Source: an uncultured archaeon (GTDB lineage Archaea; Thermoproteota; Nitrososphaeria_A; Caldarchaeales; Wolframiiraptoraceae). Taken from it: a DNA stretch of 64,000 nucleotides. The stretch covers positions 62,001-126,000 of the forward strand of contig CALKCF010000007.1 of assembly GCA_938083505.1 (NCBI GenBank), read 5' to 3'. Under the pieces are notes generated by a model. It did not search any database. It saw only the letters and a program-made list of their open reading frames with translations, and was not told where the DNA came from. Shown piece by piece: positions 8,280-17,032 of the stretch; positions within the stretch are counted from its first letter, which is position 1, and each line of letters opens with the position of its first letter. Both the position numbers and the translations under genes were made by a program.

Positions 8280-8381
8280 CACTGATGTTTTAGTGAGGGG
8301 TTAGAAGTAAATCCAAGACACGAAAAAGACTTATAACACTTAGCGATACACCTACGTTCCGATCTGGAGGGATGCGCGGAT

Positions 8382-9593
8382 TTGGATTTCGATTTTTCTG
8401 AGGAACAGGAACTCTTTAGAAAATCCCTCAGGGAATATTGTCAAAAGAACTTGGCCCCAAGAGTTTTGGAGATAGAAGAGGACGGTAGGATACCCAATGA
8501 TATAATCGAAGGTTTGGCAAACATAGGGGTACTTGTAATGACTGCATCATTAGAAAAAGGCGGTGCAGGTGCGGATGCCGTGACTGCAGGCATAGCAGGC
8601 GAGGAGATAGGTAGGGCTGACATATCCTGCGCCACGGCTGTCTTCTACCTAGTTCCAGCAGCATGGGGCTACATATTCGATAAGTATGGAGATCCCGAAC
8701 TTTCGAAGAAAGTCCTTTCAAAAGTTGCAAAAGGTAAGGCATTCATCGGAATAGCGACCACCGAGCCAGCAGCAGGTTCGGATCTTGCCAACATAAGGAT
8801 GACCGCCGTAAAGAAGGGTAGCACGTACATTCTCAATGGTGAGAAGCTGTACACATCTGGTGTGAGAGAGGTGATGGAATTCCTGCCCGAAGGTGGTGGC
8901 TTCCTCACTTTGGCAAAGACGGACCCGTCTAAAGGAACAAGGGGCATGTCGCTGTTCTACGTACCGCTAAAGGAAGTTTCCGGAGAAGTTAGCATTACTT
9001 ACCTCAAAGAGATGGGGAGGAAGGGTATATCGACCGGTGGTTTTTCATTAAAAGATGTAGAGATTCCCGAGGAGAATATGATAGGGTCGGAGAACAGAGG
9101 GTTCTACATCTGCATGGAGGGCTTTGACTTTGCTAGGTCAATAATCTCAGTAGTCTGCTGCGGTGTAGCCATGTCAGCCCTTGAGATGGTGATGGACTAC
9201 ATAAAGCAAAGGGACGTATTCGGCAACCCGTTGGCTAAATATGAAGGTGTACAGTTTAAGCTGGCGGAAAATTATGCAAAGCTGGACGCCGTGAGACTTT
9301 TGGGATACAAAGCATTATGGATGTTCGACAAGGAGCAGAAGGAGGGGAAGTTCACGAGGTTTGAGGTTACTAGGGTGGCGGCGGAGGCCAAGATGTTAGC
9401 ACCGTGGGTAGCGTTCGAGGCGATAAACGACGCCATGCAGTGGTACGGGGCATATGGTTACATGGCCGAGTGCCCACTTCAGATAGCATTAAGGGGTATA
9501 AGGTCGTACATGTGGGCCGAGGGGGCGACTGAGATAATGAAGATAATAGTGGCAAGGGAGCTGCTTGGCAGAGAGTACACAGCCTACAGGTAA
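8382..9593 (+). CDS. Acyl-CoA dehydrogenase
   Basis: A 403-residue flavoprotein of the acyl-CoA dehydrogenase family, which introduces a trans-2,3 double bond into an acyl-CoA and passes electrons to ETF. The family pattern is clear: N-terminal helical domain beginning DFDFSEEQELFRKSLREYC, the FAD/substrate segment ATTEPAAGSDLANI, the middle beta-domain YILNGEKLYTSG, and the C-terminal helical domain with KQRDVFGNPLAKYEGVQFKL and the late YGAYGYMAECPLQ and EGATEIMKIIVARELLGR motifs. The catalytic glutamate is probably the one in the WAEGATEI region or its short-chain equivalent. The start is a TTG. No ETF or thiolase genes are adjacent, so the substrate is unknown. Confidence 0.93.
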   Translation: MDFDFSEEQELFRKSLREYCQKNLAPRVLEIEEDGRIPNDIIEGLANIGVLVMTASLEKGGAGADAVTAGIAGEEIGRADISCATAVFYLVPAAWGYIFDKYGDPELSKKVLSKVAKGKAFIGIATTEPAAGSDLANIRMTAVKKGSTYILNGEKLYTSGVREVMEFLPEGGGFLTLAKTDPSKGTRGMSLFYVPLKEVSGEVSITYLKEMGRKGISTGGFSLKDVEIPEENMIGSENRGFYICMEGFDFARSIISVVCCGVAMSALEMVMDYIKQRDVFGNPLAKYEGVQFKLAENYAKLDAVRLLGYKALWMFDKEQKEGKFTRFEVTRVAAEAKMLAPWVAFEAINDAMQWYGAYGYMAECPLQIALRGIRSYMWAEGATEIMKIIVARELLGREYTAYR

Positions 9594-9608
9594 AGTTAAG
9601 GATAAGGG

Positions 9609-10271
9609 TTGGATAAGGAAACTTTTGTTAGCATCATTAAATTATTATCTGAGCACTATTGTGTTCAGTCTCCTGGACATCTAAATGTGCCGGACCCATT
9701 CAAGGTACTCATAGGTACAATACTTTCACAAAGGACCCGTGATAAGGTGACGGACTTAGCCTTCAGCAGGTTCTTCTCGAAGTATAAGAATGTCGAGGAA
9801 GTTGCAAAAGCACCGCTTAATGATATAATACGTTTGATAAAACCCGTGGGTTTTTACAGACAGAAGGCTAAGAGGATAAAGAAGGTTACAAAAATAATAC
9901 TTGAACGCTACGGCGGACGAGTGCCAAGAAATAGAGAGCTCCTCATCGAACTTCCGGGCGTAGGTTACAAGACGGCCGATATCGTGTTATCACTCGCCTA
10001 CAACGAGCCGGTCGTGGCAGTAGATACGCATGTTGAGACAATCTCCAAGAGGCTTGGAATAGCTAGGTGGAACGCAAAGTACGAAGAGGTAAGAAAGAGT
10101 ATAGAGAGCGTCACACCACCGCATCTAAGAAGGATCGTAAACGGTGTGCTGGTTAAGTTTGGAAAGGAAATCTGTAAGAAACCGAGGCCGAAGTGCGAAC
10201 TCTGTCCTATAAAAGTTCATTGCGAATGGTATAAAAGTAGGCACCCACTAACTAACCTCAAAACTGCATAA
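9609..10271 (+). CDS. nth: Endonuclease III (DNA glycosylase/AP lyase)
   Basis: A 220-residue helix-hairpin-helix DNA glycosylase with an iron-sulfur cluster. It removes oxidised pyrimidines and cleaves the abasic site. The HhH motif LPGVGYKTAD carries the catalytic lysine (K121) and the conserved aspartate is in VAVDTHVE (D139). The C-terminal [4Fe-4S] motif is complete: C-x6-C-x2-C-x5-C in CKKPRPKCELCPIKVHC. The start is TTG at 9609, 15 bases after the acyl-CoA dehydrogenase stop, so the two may share a transcript by position only. All catalytic residues are present and length is typical. Confidence 0.95.
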   Translation: MDKETFVSIIKLLSEHYCVQSPGHLNVPDPFKVLIGTILSQRTRDKVTDLAFSRFFSKYKNVEEVAKAPLNDIIRLIKPVGFYRQKAKRIKKVTKIILERYGGRVPRNRELLIELPGVGYKTADIVLSLAYNEPVVAVDTHVETISKRLGIARWNAKYEEVRKSIESVTPPHLRRIVNGVLVKFGKEICKKPRPKCELCPIKVHCEWYKSRHPLTNLKTA

Positions 10272-10350
10272 ATTGCATGGATATTCAAGATATTAACATA
10301 ATTTGCCATCAAAGATATGTTTTAAGCTAACACGTTCTTTAGTCTATAAA

Positions 10351-11364
10351 ATGATGAGACGGCTAAACATACTGATAATTGCAGTAGCCATTCTCGTAGC
10401 ACTCACAATTGGAATTTTCTCTTTTTACATACCTAAGGAAGAGACTAAATATAGCATCAAGATAGGCAACGTACCAGCAATAACATACGCACCGACTTAC
10501 ATAGCGATTAGTCTCTTCATGGACGATGTAGGTATAAATGCAACTTACGTAGCGTTCCCGAGCGGAACGAAGGCAAGAGAGGCTCTCATAACTGGCGAGA
10601 TAGACTTTGCCTCACTATCAACAGTACATGTGCCTATAGCTAGACTTAAGGACAGGCCGTTGAAGATAATAATGTCGTTACACTCTCGGGAGATATTTTC
10701 ATTAATGGTCAGGTCGGAGCTGAAGGGTGTTGTCAAAGAGGTTAAAGACTTGAAAGGTTTAAAGTTAGGCTTCTCAGCACCGGGCGCTGGAAGTTGGGCA
10801 TTTGCCGTTTACCTATTAAGAAAAGCCGGACTCGAGCCCGGAAAGGACGTGGAAATGGTAGCCGTCGGAGAACTTTCAACAATGTACTCGGCTCTAAAGG
10901 TCGGTAAGGTTGATGCGGTCGTAGCATGGGACCCGTTGACGACACAGTTGATGGAAACTGGTGAGGCTTACGCGCTAATCGATCTTTATGACGCAAAACA
11001 ACACACGGAGTTATTAGGTGAAGAAGCGATGTCTCAAGTATTGGTTACTAGGGAGGACATGATATCCAAGAACCCTGAACTGGTCGAGAGGGTCGTTAAG
11101 GCCCATAAGATGGCGTTAGAGTTCATAAAAAAAGAAGATGCTAAGAAGGTGGCTGAAGTTCTTCAGCCATACTTCAAAGGTATGGACATAGCACTTCTTG
11201 AGAAGGTTGTGAACAGGATAAAGGAAGTCATACCCGAAGATGGTAGCTTAAGCGAGTCGGCCTATTATGCTGATATCATGCCGTTAATCGAGACCGGCGT
11301 TCTTGAGAGGAGCGTAAGCTTTGAGGAAGCCGTAGATTGGAGGTTCGTCGGTAGGAGACCGTAA
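10351..11364 (+). CDS. ABC transporter substrate-binding protein (NMT1/SsuA-like)
   Basis: A 337-residue periplasmic-binding-type protein from the ATG at 10351. Residues 4-25 form one hydrophobic segment (LNILIIAVAILVALTIGIF), a signal or membrane anchor, after MMRR. The mature part resembles NMT1/THI5-like and SsuA/TauA-type binding proteins: an opening IKIGNVPAITYAPTYIAI strand-helix, a KVGKVDAVVAWDPL hinge segment and a helical C-terminus. Such proteins feed nitrate, aliphatic sulfonates, taurine or thiamine precursors to the linked permease. The ligand cannot be read from sequence. A TTG at 10303 would add 16 residues and break the signal sequence, so it was not chosen. The ATPase and permease genes follow directly. 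Confidence 0.87.
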   Translation: MMRRLNILIIAVAILVALTIGIFSFYIPKEETKYSIKIGNVPAITYAPTYIAISLFMDDVGINATYVAFPSGTKAREALITGEIDFASLSTVHVPIARLKDRPLKIIMSLHSREIFSLMVRSELKGVVKEVKDLKGLKLGFSAPGAGSWAFAVYLLRKAGLEPGKDVEMVAVGELSTMYSALKVGKVDAVVAWDPLTTQLMETGEAYALIDLYDAKQHTELLGEEAMSQVLVTREDMISKNPELVERVVKAHKMALEFIKKEDAKKVAEVLQPYFKGMDIALLEKVVNRIKEVIPEDGSLSESAYYADIMPLIETGVLERSVSFEEAVDWRFVGRRP

Positions 11365-11366
11365 TT

Positions 11367-12122
11367 ATGAATGCAGAATGCGTATCGATCGAAGGGCTGA
11401 GTGTGTCTTATTTATCATCGACGGGAAGGATTGAGGCGCTCCGTGACATATCGTTTAAAGTATACGATGGTGAACTTATCACGATAGTTGGCCCTAGCGG
11501 CTGTGGAAAGACAACGCTACTTAACGCCATTGCGGGTCTGCTAAATTTTCGAAACGATGTGCTGATTAGCGGAAAGATATTCGTTAAGAACGCTAAGAGT
11601 ATAGGGTATGTTTTTCAGAGAGATGCACTCCTTCCTTGGAGGACGGTTATCGAGAATGTCGCGTTAGGTCTCGAGGTCAGGAACTTTCTAAAGAAAAAAA
11701 GAAAGGAGATAGCGCTAGACCTCTTAAAGATGATCGGGCTTGAGGATTACGGGAATAAGTATCCACACGAACTTTCTGTGGGCATGAGACAAAGGGTTGC
11801 GCTGGCGAGGGCGATTGCCTATGACCCAGAGCTCATACTTATGGATGAACCACTCGGCTCACTCGATGCTCAAACTAGGATGACCCTTCAGGATGAAATA
11901 CTGGCGATACATAAGAAGACGCGCAAGACTATGTTGATGGTTACGCATGATATAGCTGAAGCCATAATATTGGGCGACAGGATCCTTGTTATGAGCGGTA
12001 GGCCAGGTACTGTGAAGTCAGAGTATATTGTTAAATTACCAAAACCCAGGTCTGCATTCAGTTCTAGACTCGACCCAGAGTTTAGTAGACTTTATGGACT
12101 CATATTAGATGATCTAAAATGA
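11367..12122 (+). CDS. ABC transporter ATP-binding protein (SsuB/TauB-like)
   Basis: A 251-residue ABC ATPase energising the importer. Walker A is GPSGCGKTT (about residues 42-50), the Q-loop is YVFQRDALLPWRTVIENV, which is characteristic of the nitrate/sulfonate/taurine group, Walker B is LILMDEPLGSLD, and the switch histidine is in MVTHDIAEAI. The signature reads LSVGMRQR, with valine in place of the usual glycine at the third position, a mild departure. It starts two bases after the binding-protein stop, consistent with one operon. Confidence 0.94.
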   Translation: MNAECVSIEGLSVSYLSSTGRIEALRDISFKVYDGELITIVGPSGCGKTTLLNAIAGLLNFRNDVLISGKIFVKNAKSIGYVFQRDALLPWRTVIENVALGLEVRNFLKKKRKEIALDLLKMIGLEDYGNKYPHELSVGMRQRVALARAIAYDPELILMDEPLGSLDAQTRMTLQDEILAIHKKTRKTMLMVTHDIAEAIILGDRILVMSGRPGTVKSEYIVKLPKPRSAFSSRLDPEFSRLYGLILDDLK

Positions 12123-12172
12123 AGATATGCAAATGAGTCAATCTGATCGCCTTGCCACGGAAGGCATGCATT

Positions 12173-12964
12173 ATGAAGCACTCGAAAAATAATTGGAAGT
12201 TTCACATAATACGTTTAATACTTCTGATAGCATTCTTACTCCTTTGGGAAGCTTTAACCGGCGGACTGCACCCATCTTTTTCACTATTTGACCCGTTTTA
12301 TTCAAGCAGCCCGAGTCGTATTGGGTATGAGCTTTACATACTCTTCTTCCGAGAGAGCCTACTCAAGGATATGTTCATAACGCTTGGAGAGGCTTTTGCA
12401 GGCCTTGCCCTAGGTATGGTAAGCGGTGTTGTTTTAGGTCTGGTATTCGCTTACTCAAAGCTAATCTCTTTGCTGTTTGAACCGTTAATGTCGGCGCTGA
12501 ACTCCATTCCAAGGCCAGCCCTTGCACCGCTCGTCATCTTCTGGTTTGGCATCGGAATCTTCTCTAAGATATTCTTGGCATGGTCACTCACGTTCTTCGT
12601 GATATTCTACAACACCTACCTCGGCATAAAATCCATAGACCCGGATATACTGAACGTTATGAGGGTCATGAACGCTAGTAAGCTTCAGACTATACGGATG
12701 GTTATCTTACCATCTGTGATGTCGTGGATATTTGCAGGTCTAAGGCTAAGCGTATCTTACGCTCTCATAGGTGCGATAATAGGAGAATTCGTCGGCGCAA
12801 CTGCAGGCATTGGGTATCAACTCATATACGCCGAGGGGCTTTTGATGAGCGATAGACTCTATGCATTGGTTTTGGTAATTGCCGTCATAGGTGCTTCACT
12901 CGCGGAAATCGCCAAGAGAATAGAAAGCAAACTCTTAAGATGGAAAACAGAAATTATTCTTTAA
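12173..12964 (+). CDS. ABC transporter permease (SsuC/TauC-like)
   Basis: A 263-residue inner-membrane permease of the binding-protein-dependent family, with about six hydrophobic segments and the cytoplasmic EAA-type loop (near residues 165-185, 'MNASKLQTIRMVILPS...') that contacts the ATPase. The substrate specificity follows the two preceding genes. The ATG at 12173 gives a sensible charged N-terminus (MKHSKNNWK) before the first helix; a TTG at 12152 is the alternative. Its stop overlaps that of the convergent nadC gene by four bases. Confidence 0.88.
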   Translation: MKHSKNNWKFHIIRLILLIAFLLLWEALTGGLHPSFSLFDPFYSSSPSRIGYELYILFFRESLLKDMFITLGEAFAGLALGMVSGVVLGLVFAYSKLISLLFEPLMSALNSIPRPALAPLVIFWFGIGIFSKIFLAWSLTFFVIFYNTYLGIKSIDPDILNVMRVMNASKLQTIRMVILPSVMSWIFAGLRLSVSYALIGAIIGEFVGATAGIGYQLIYAEGLLMSDRLYALVLVIAVIGASLAEIAKRIESKLLRWKTEIIL

Positions 12965-13818
12965 ACTATTGGTTTAACTTCTAAGCTAATGTCTATTGAC
13001 CTAGCGGAGTGCGTAATCTCACCTATTGAGATTATGTCAACACCAGTTGTCGCGTAATCAACAACGTTCTCTTCAGTAATTCCACCCGAGGCTTCGAGTA
13101 ACACCCTTTCCCTTAACCCAGTTGCCTCCAGCATTCTGACTACTTCTTTAATCTCTGGCGGCTCCATATTGTCAAGCATGATTATGTCGGCCCCTGCCCT
13201 TGCAGCCTCGAGTGCATCCCTTACGCTAGAGACCTCAACCTCAACTTTTACGGCAAAACTTGCGAGCTTTTTTGCCATCTCGACCGCTAGCCTAACGTCA
13301 CCAATGACAGCTATGTGGTTATCCTTTATTAACACCATACTTGATAAATCATACCTATGAGTATCACCACCACCTACCTTTACAGCCTTCTTCTCGAAAA
13401 ACCGTAAGCCTGGCAACGTCTTTCTCGTAGCTGCAACCCTTACCCTTGGGTTTACTTGACGCACCTTCTCGACAACCCTTCGTGTATGCGTCGCCACACC
13501 GCACATATGTGCAATTAGGTTCAAGAGTACCCTTTCAATCGACAGCACTTTCCTTATACTACCCATGAGCTCTAGTAGGGCCTCGCCCTTTTCAAAAGAC
13601 TCCCCATCCTTTTTGATGAACTTAACATCGAGGCCCACCAGCTCGGCCAACCCCTTTGCTTCGTCACAACCGCACATCATACCCGACTCTTTTGTCACCA
13701 CGGTCCCTTTACCTATCACATCCTCTGGAATTAACAAATCGCTTGTTATATCGCCCCAACCTAAATCCTCCTCGAGGAATCTAAGCAACTGTCCCCTTAA
13801 ACTCATCATTGAGCTCAC
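12961..13818 (-). CDS. nadC: Quinolinate phosphoribosyltransferase (NadC)
   Basis: A 285-residue nicotinate-nucleotide pyrophosphorylase: quinolinate plus PRPP gives nicotinate mononucleotide, CO2 and pyrophosphate in de novo NAD synthesis. Hallmarks are the opening EDLGWGDITSDLL, the arginine/lysine active-site run RVAATRKTLPGLRFFEKKAV (arginine, lysine and histidine residues bind quinolinate), GGGDTHRYDLS, LIKDNH, and the barrel strands VEVEVSS and IIMLDNM with LEASGGI near the C-terminus. Length is normal. NadA and NadB are not nearby. Convergent with the ABC permease gene. Confidence 0.96.
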   Translation of the reverse strand: MSSMMSLRGQLLRFLEEDLGWGDITSDLLIPEDVIGKGTVVTKESGMMCGCDEAKGLAELVGLDVKFIKKDGESFEKGEALLELMGSIRKVLSIERVLLNLIAHMCGVATHTRRVVEKVRQVNPRVRVAATRKTLPGLRFFEKKAVKVGGGDTHRYDLSSMVLIKDNHIAVIGDVRLAVEMAKKLASFAVKVEVEVSSVRDALEAARAGADIIMLDNMEPPEIKEVVRMLEATGLRERVLLEASGGITEENVVDYATTGVDIISIGEITHSARSIDISLEVKPIV

Positions 13819-13875
13819 CTATCCCGTATGCCGTTAAACGAGAAAATAATTAAAAATTAAGCCTTTGTAGGTCCA

Positions 13876-15444
13876 TCAACCCTTGTTGCTTACTCCCCTG
13901 ACGTAAAAATCTTGACTCAGCTTTCTACCCGTGCGCCTCTCCCACTCAGGGATGGATATGCCGTAATTCGCTTGTATGCTATCTCTGTATATCTCTGGCA
14001 ATACGTTGAATGCGCAGAACGGAATGATGCGCCCGTCTGGCACGAGGTAATGAATGCTACACCTCTTAACCCTCTCTATGTCATAGTTATACTTGTCTTG
14101 GAAGTGCATCATACCAATGAAGAGGCTTTTCTTATGCCACTCACCAACACTTTCGTAATCGTGCTTTACAAGTATCTCGAAGAGAACTCTAGAGATGTTC
14201 AGCCCAGCAGGCTTTTTGCTCTCATTTATGAAGCTTTTTATCTTCATGAGCATGCTGAGTCCTACTATATACTTGCTCTTCCCTTGCCTTATCTCCTCTG
14301 CCTTCTCAGAGATATAGTTGAGCAAACCTTCAACATCAACGAAGTCCGTTATTGGTATAAGCTTATCTCCGTCTTTAAAAACGTACGTTCCAGCACCACA
14401 AACAAAGTGTGGCGTCAACTCATATTTTGGCTTGAGTGTTAAGGCTTCTATGAAGTGCGTTACCGGTGTGCATGTAGGAACCGTGAACCAAGCATCGGCT
14501 GGTATCTGCCCATACGTTTGCTCCTCTATGAGACGGATACAATCGGGTATTGTTATCCTGTACTTTTCCCTGTGTTTTTTTGGCATCAAACCAGTCAAAG
14601 AAACCGGCTGAAAGTTCACCGACCTGACTATATCGGCATTATTAAAACCGAACCTGATGATATCTCCTAGCTCATGGTCGTTAATAGACTTTATTATTGT
14701 AGGTACAAGAACGACGCCGATGTTGAGCTTCCTTGCGTTATCTAAGATTGCTGGTATCTCCCAATGATTCTTCAGATTTGTCTCATGCGTTACACCGTCA
14801 AAGCTTAAGTAAAGTGTACTCAAACCAGCCTCCTTAACCCTTTTGAAGAACTCGAAGTCCTTGGCGAGTCTTATACCGTTCGTGTTAAGCTGAACATGGT
14901 CGATGCCGTGCTTTTTTATTATACGGACTATCTCCGGGAGATCATCCCTCAAACACGGCTCCCCACCGGTCAATTGGACAGAGTTGCCTGCTACCGGCCT
15001 CTCCGCCCTAAGGACCCTTATCATTTCTTCTATCTGTTCCAATGTAGGTTCATAAACATATCCTACCTTCTCGCTATAAAAGAAGCAGTACCAGCACCTA
15101 ATGTCGCATCTGTTTGTCACAACAATGTTTGCGAGAGCTGTATGACTCAAATGCAGGTTACACAAACCACAATCCATTGGACAGATTGGCTCCTTGACTT
15201 GAACGTTTGGGTTCTCTATTCCCTTACCATTGTGTGCCCATTTACTAAACCTTCTGTACATATTCACATCGCCGAAATAGAGCTCCTCAACGTGACCATG
15301 TTCCGGACAGGATTTTCTCATTACGACCTTTCCATCAATTTCGACAAGATCTGCTGGTATTATCGCATTACATGTAGGGCAAATACTCTGAGTAGTGGTA
15401 ATGACGTTGACGTCCCTATTTAAAGATTTAACTGTTTGAGTCAA
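13876..15444 (-). CDS. Radical SAM protein, tetraether lipid synthase-like
   Basis: A 522-residue radical SAM enzyme. The N-terminus has a cysteine pair and CPEHG motif (SICPTCNAIIPADL ... KSCPEHGHVEELYFGD), a second cluster-like set CPMDCGLC, then the radical SAM motif CDIRCWYC (C-x3-C-x2-C) and the TGGEPCLRDDL segment. This layout matches the MJ0619/Tes group, long annotated as a radical SAM protein and shown in methanogens to join two archaeol tails into the tetraether GDGT membrane lipid. That function would fit a thermophilic archaeon. The C-terminal half has further cysteines (CGAG, CSIHYLVP, PFCAF) that may bind extra clusters. Substrate assignment rests on family resemblance; other members of this superfamily act on different lipids. 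Confidence 0.75.
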   Translation of the reverse strand: MTQTVKSLNRDVNVITTTQSICPTCNAIIPADLVEIDGKVVMRKSCPEHGHVEELYFGDVNMYRRFSKWAHNGKGIENPNVQVKEPICPMDCGLCNLHLSHTALANIVVTNRCDIRCWYCFFYSEKVGYVYEPTLEQIEEMIRVLRAERPVAGNSVQLTGGEPCLRDDLPEIVRIIKKHGIDHVQLNTNGIRLAKDFEFFKRVKEAGLSTLYLSFDGVTHETNLKNHWEIPAILDNARKLNIGVVLVPTIIKSINDHELGDIIRFGFNNADIVRSVNFQPVSLTGLMPKKHREKYRITIPDCIRLIEEQTYGQIPADAWFTVPTCTPVTHFIEALTLKPKYELTPHFVCGAGTYVFKDGDKLIPITDFVDVEGLLNYISEKAEEIRQGKSKYIVGLSMLMKIKSFINESKKPAGLNISRVLFEILVKHDYESVGEWHKKSLFIGMMHFQDKYNYDIERVKRCSIHYLVPDGRIIPFCAFNVLPEIYRDSIQANYGISIPEWERRTGRKLSQDFYVRGVSNKG

Positions 15445-15669
15445 GAAATAGCACCGAACTTATTGCATAAAAACCTCTTGCAATTTTTAAACGTTTCTAA
15501 CCAAATACATGGATGAGTGGTGTTACTGTTTTCCACACGTATTATTGTTTTAAAGTAACATTATAACAACATTTACGTTAACTACCCGTCAAAATTCTGC
15601 GAGTTAGTGGTTAAAGGCTTCTTATACATCGCAACCTTATCTTTAAATTTTAGAACAAACGTCATAAGT

Positions 15670-16371
15670 TTGAGGGAACACACAGCTTTGTCAGAGAAAA
15701 TAGAGGTAATAGTGCCTGAGGAGGGCGAGGTTTTCGACATAGAACTCGAGGAAGACTTACTTGAGGCGAATAGAAGAATAGCTGAAGAAAATAAGCAACT
15801 TTTAGAAAAGCACGGCGTAAGGGCAATCGATGTAATGGGCTCGGTCGGTTCGGGGAAGACGACGCTTATTGAGAAGTTAATAGCTCTACTAAAGGACAAG
15901 CATAGAATTGCTGTATTCGGTGGCGATGTTACAACGACAATAGACGCCGAAAGATTAAGGAAGTCTGGTGCTAAGACGCTACAGATAAACACCGGCAAAG
16001 AATGTCACCTTGATGCCAACCTTGTGAGAAAGGCACTGAACAAAATGGACCTGAATAACATTGACGTGCTTTTTATAGAAAATGTCGGAAATCTGATATG
16101 TCCAGCTGAATTCCCACTCGGAACAGACAGCAGGGTGGTCGTCATAAGCGTGACTGAGGGCCCTTACACACCATTGAAGCATCCTTACATATTCATGGAG
16201 GCGGATGTTGCTGTTATCAATAAGATAGATTTAGCAGAAGCTATGGGTGTGGACGTTGATGAGCTGGAGGCTAAGATAAGAAAAGTTTCTCCAGACATCG
16301 TGGTCGTTAAGACGAGTTGCAAAACCGGTGAAGGTATAGAAAAAGTGGCCAAAGCGCTAGGTCTGTTGTAG
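15670..16371 (+). CDS. hypB: Hydrogenase nickel incorporation GTPase HypB
   Basis: A GTPase that, with HypA, loads nickel into the [NiFe] hydrogenase large subunit. The P-loop is MGSVGSGKTTLIEKL; downstream segments include VFGGDVTTTIDAERL, ENVGNLICPAEF with conserved Asn and Cys, and the G4 motif NKIDLAEAMG. No histidine-rich nickel store is present at the N-terminus. Length from the TTG at 15670 is 233 residues. The frame extends to GTG 15607, but the extra residues look non-homologous and overlap the likely promoter; TTG 15688 is a further candidate. First gene of hypB-hypA-hypC-hypD. Confidence 0.93.
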   Translation: MREHTALSEKIEVIVPEEGEVFDIELEEDLLEANRRIAEENKQLLEKHGVRAIDVMGSVGSGKTTLIEKLIALLKDKHRIAVFGGDVTTTIDAERLRKSGAKTLQINTGKECHLDANLVRKALNKMDLNNIDVLFIENVGNLICPAEFPLGTDSRVVVISVTEGPYTPLKHPYIFMEADVAVINKIDLAEAMGVDVDELEAKIRKVSPDIVVVKTSCKTGEGIEKVAKALGLL

Positions 16372-16373
16372 AA

Positions 16374-16745
16374 ATGCACGAGTTCTCCATAATGTCGCAG
16401 CTTGTGGAGAGAGTGGTTGAGGAAGCCAGAAAAAGAAATGCAAAGAGGGTTATAGAGGTTGAGCTATACGTTGGCCAACTATCCTTCCTTAATTCAGAAC
16501 AGATGCGCTTTGCATACAGTGTGCTTTCCAAGGGTACGATCCTAGAAAATTCTCATTTAATCATTAACATAATAGATGCTCGCGTTAAGTGTGAAGTCTG
16601 TGGGTTTGATGGTAAGCCAGACTACATCGATGATGCCTCTTATCACGTTTCAGCACCCCTCTTCTTATGTCCTGTATGCGGTAGCCCTGTAGAGGTTCTA
16701 GAGGGGAGGGGTTGCATTATAAGAAGGGTGAAACTCGAGATTTAG
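16374..16745 (+). CDS. hypA: Hydrogenase maturation nickel chaperone HypA
   Basis: A 123-residue nickel metallochaperone working with HypB. The N-terminus is MHEFSIM with the nickel-ligand histidine at position 2. The zinc-binding domain has two CxxC pairs, CEVCG and CPVCG, as in the family. Archaeal HypA proteins are usually 115-140 residues, so this is full length. The gene starts two bases after the hypB stop, confirming one operon. Confidence 0.96.
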   Translation: MHEFSIMSQLVERVVEEARKRNAKRVIEVELYVGQLSFLNSEQMRFAYSVLSKGTILENSHLIINIIDARVKCEVCGFDGKPDYIDDASYHVSAPLFLCPVCGSPVEVLEGRGCIIRRVKLEI

Positions 16746-16792
16746 GTATTATGAGTAGAGTTTATTAGTTAGAGCAGCGCAATTTTATAAAA

Positions 16793-17008
16793 ATGTGTTT
16801 GGCAGTACCTGCAAAGGTTGTAGAAAAAGTCGGCAATGTAGCTAAGGTAGATTTTGGCGATAATACACTTAGAGAGGTAGACGTGTCGCTCGTAGACGTT
16901 TCCGTAGGACAATACGTGCTTGTTCACGCAGGCTATGCCATACAGGTGCTTGACGAAGATGAGGCGCTCAAGACGATAGAGCTATTGTCAGAGATACTTA
17001 GCGAATAG
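16793..17008 (+). CDS. hypC: Hydrogenase assembly chaperone HypC
   Basis: A 71-residue HypC/HupF chaperone. The N-terminus MCLAVPAKV contains the essential Cys2 that binds the Fe(CN)2CO unit with HypD and delivers it to the hydrogenase large subunit. The rest matches the beta-barrel: DFGD, QYVLVHAGYAIQVLDEDEA. Length is normal. It sits between hypA and hypD with short spacers. Confidence 0.96.
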   Translation: MCLAVPAKVVEKVGNVAKVDFGDNTLREVDVSLVDVSVGQYVLVHAGYAIQVLDEDEALKTIELLSEILSE

Positions 17009-17032
17009 TGGTTACGTCATTGGTGACGTTAT

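Noticed and set aside
13912..14442. Plus-strand 176-residue ORF and other plus-strand ORFs across 13.9-15.4 kb
   Set aside because: They are antisense to the well-conserved radical SAM gene and have no motif, start signal or codon pattern of their own.
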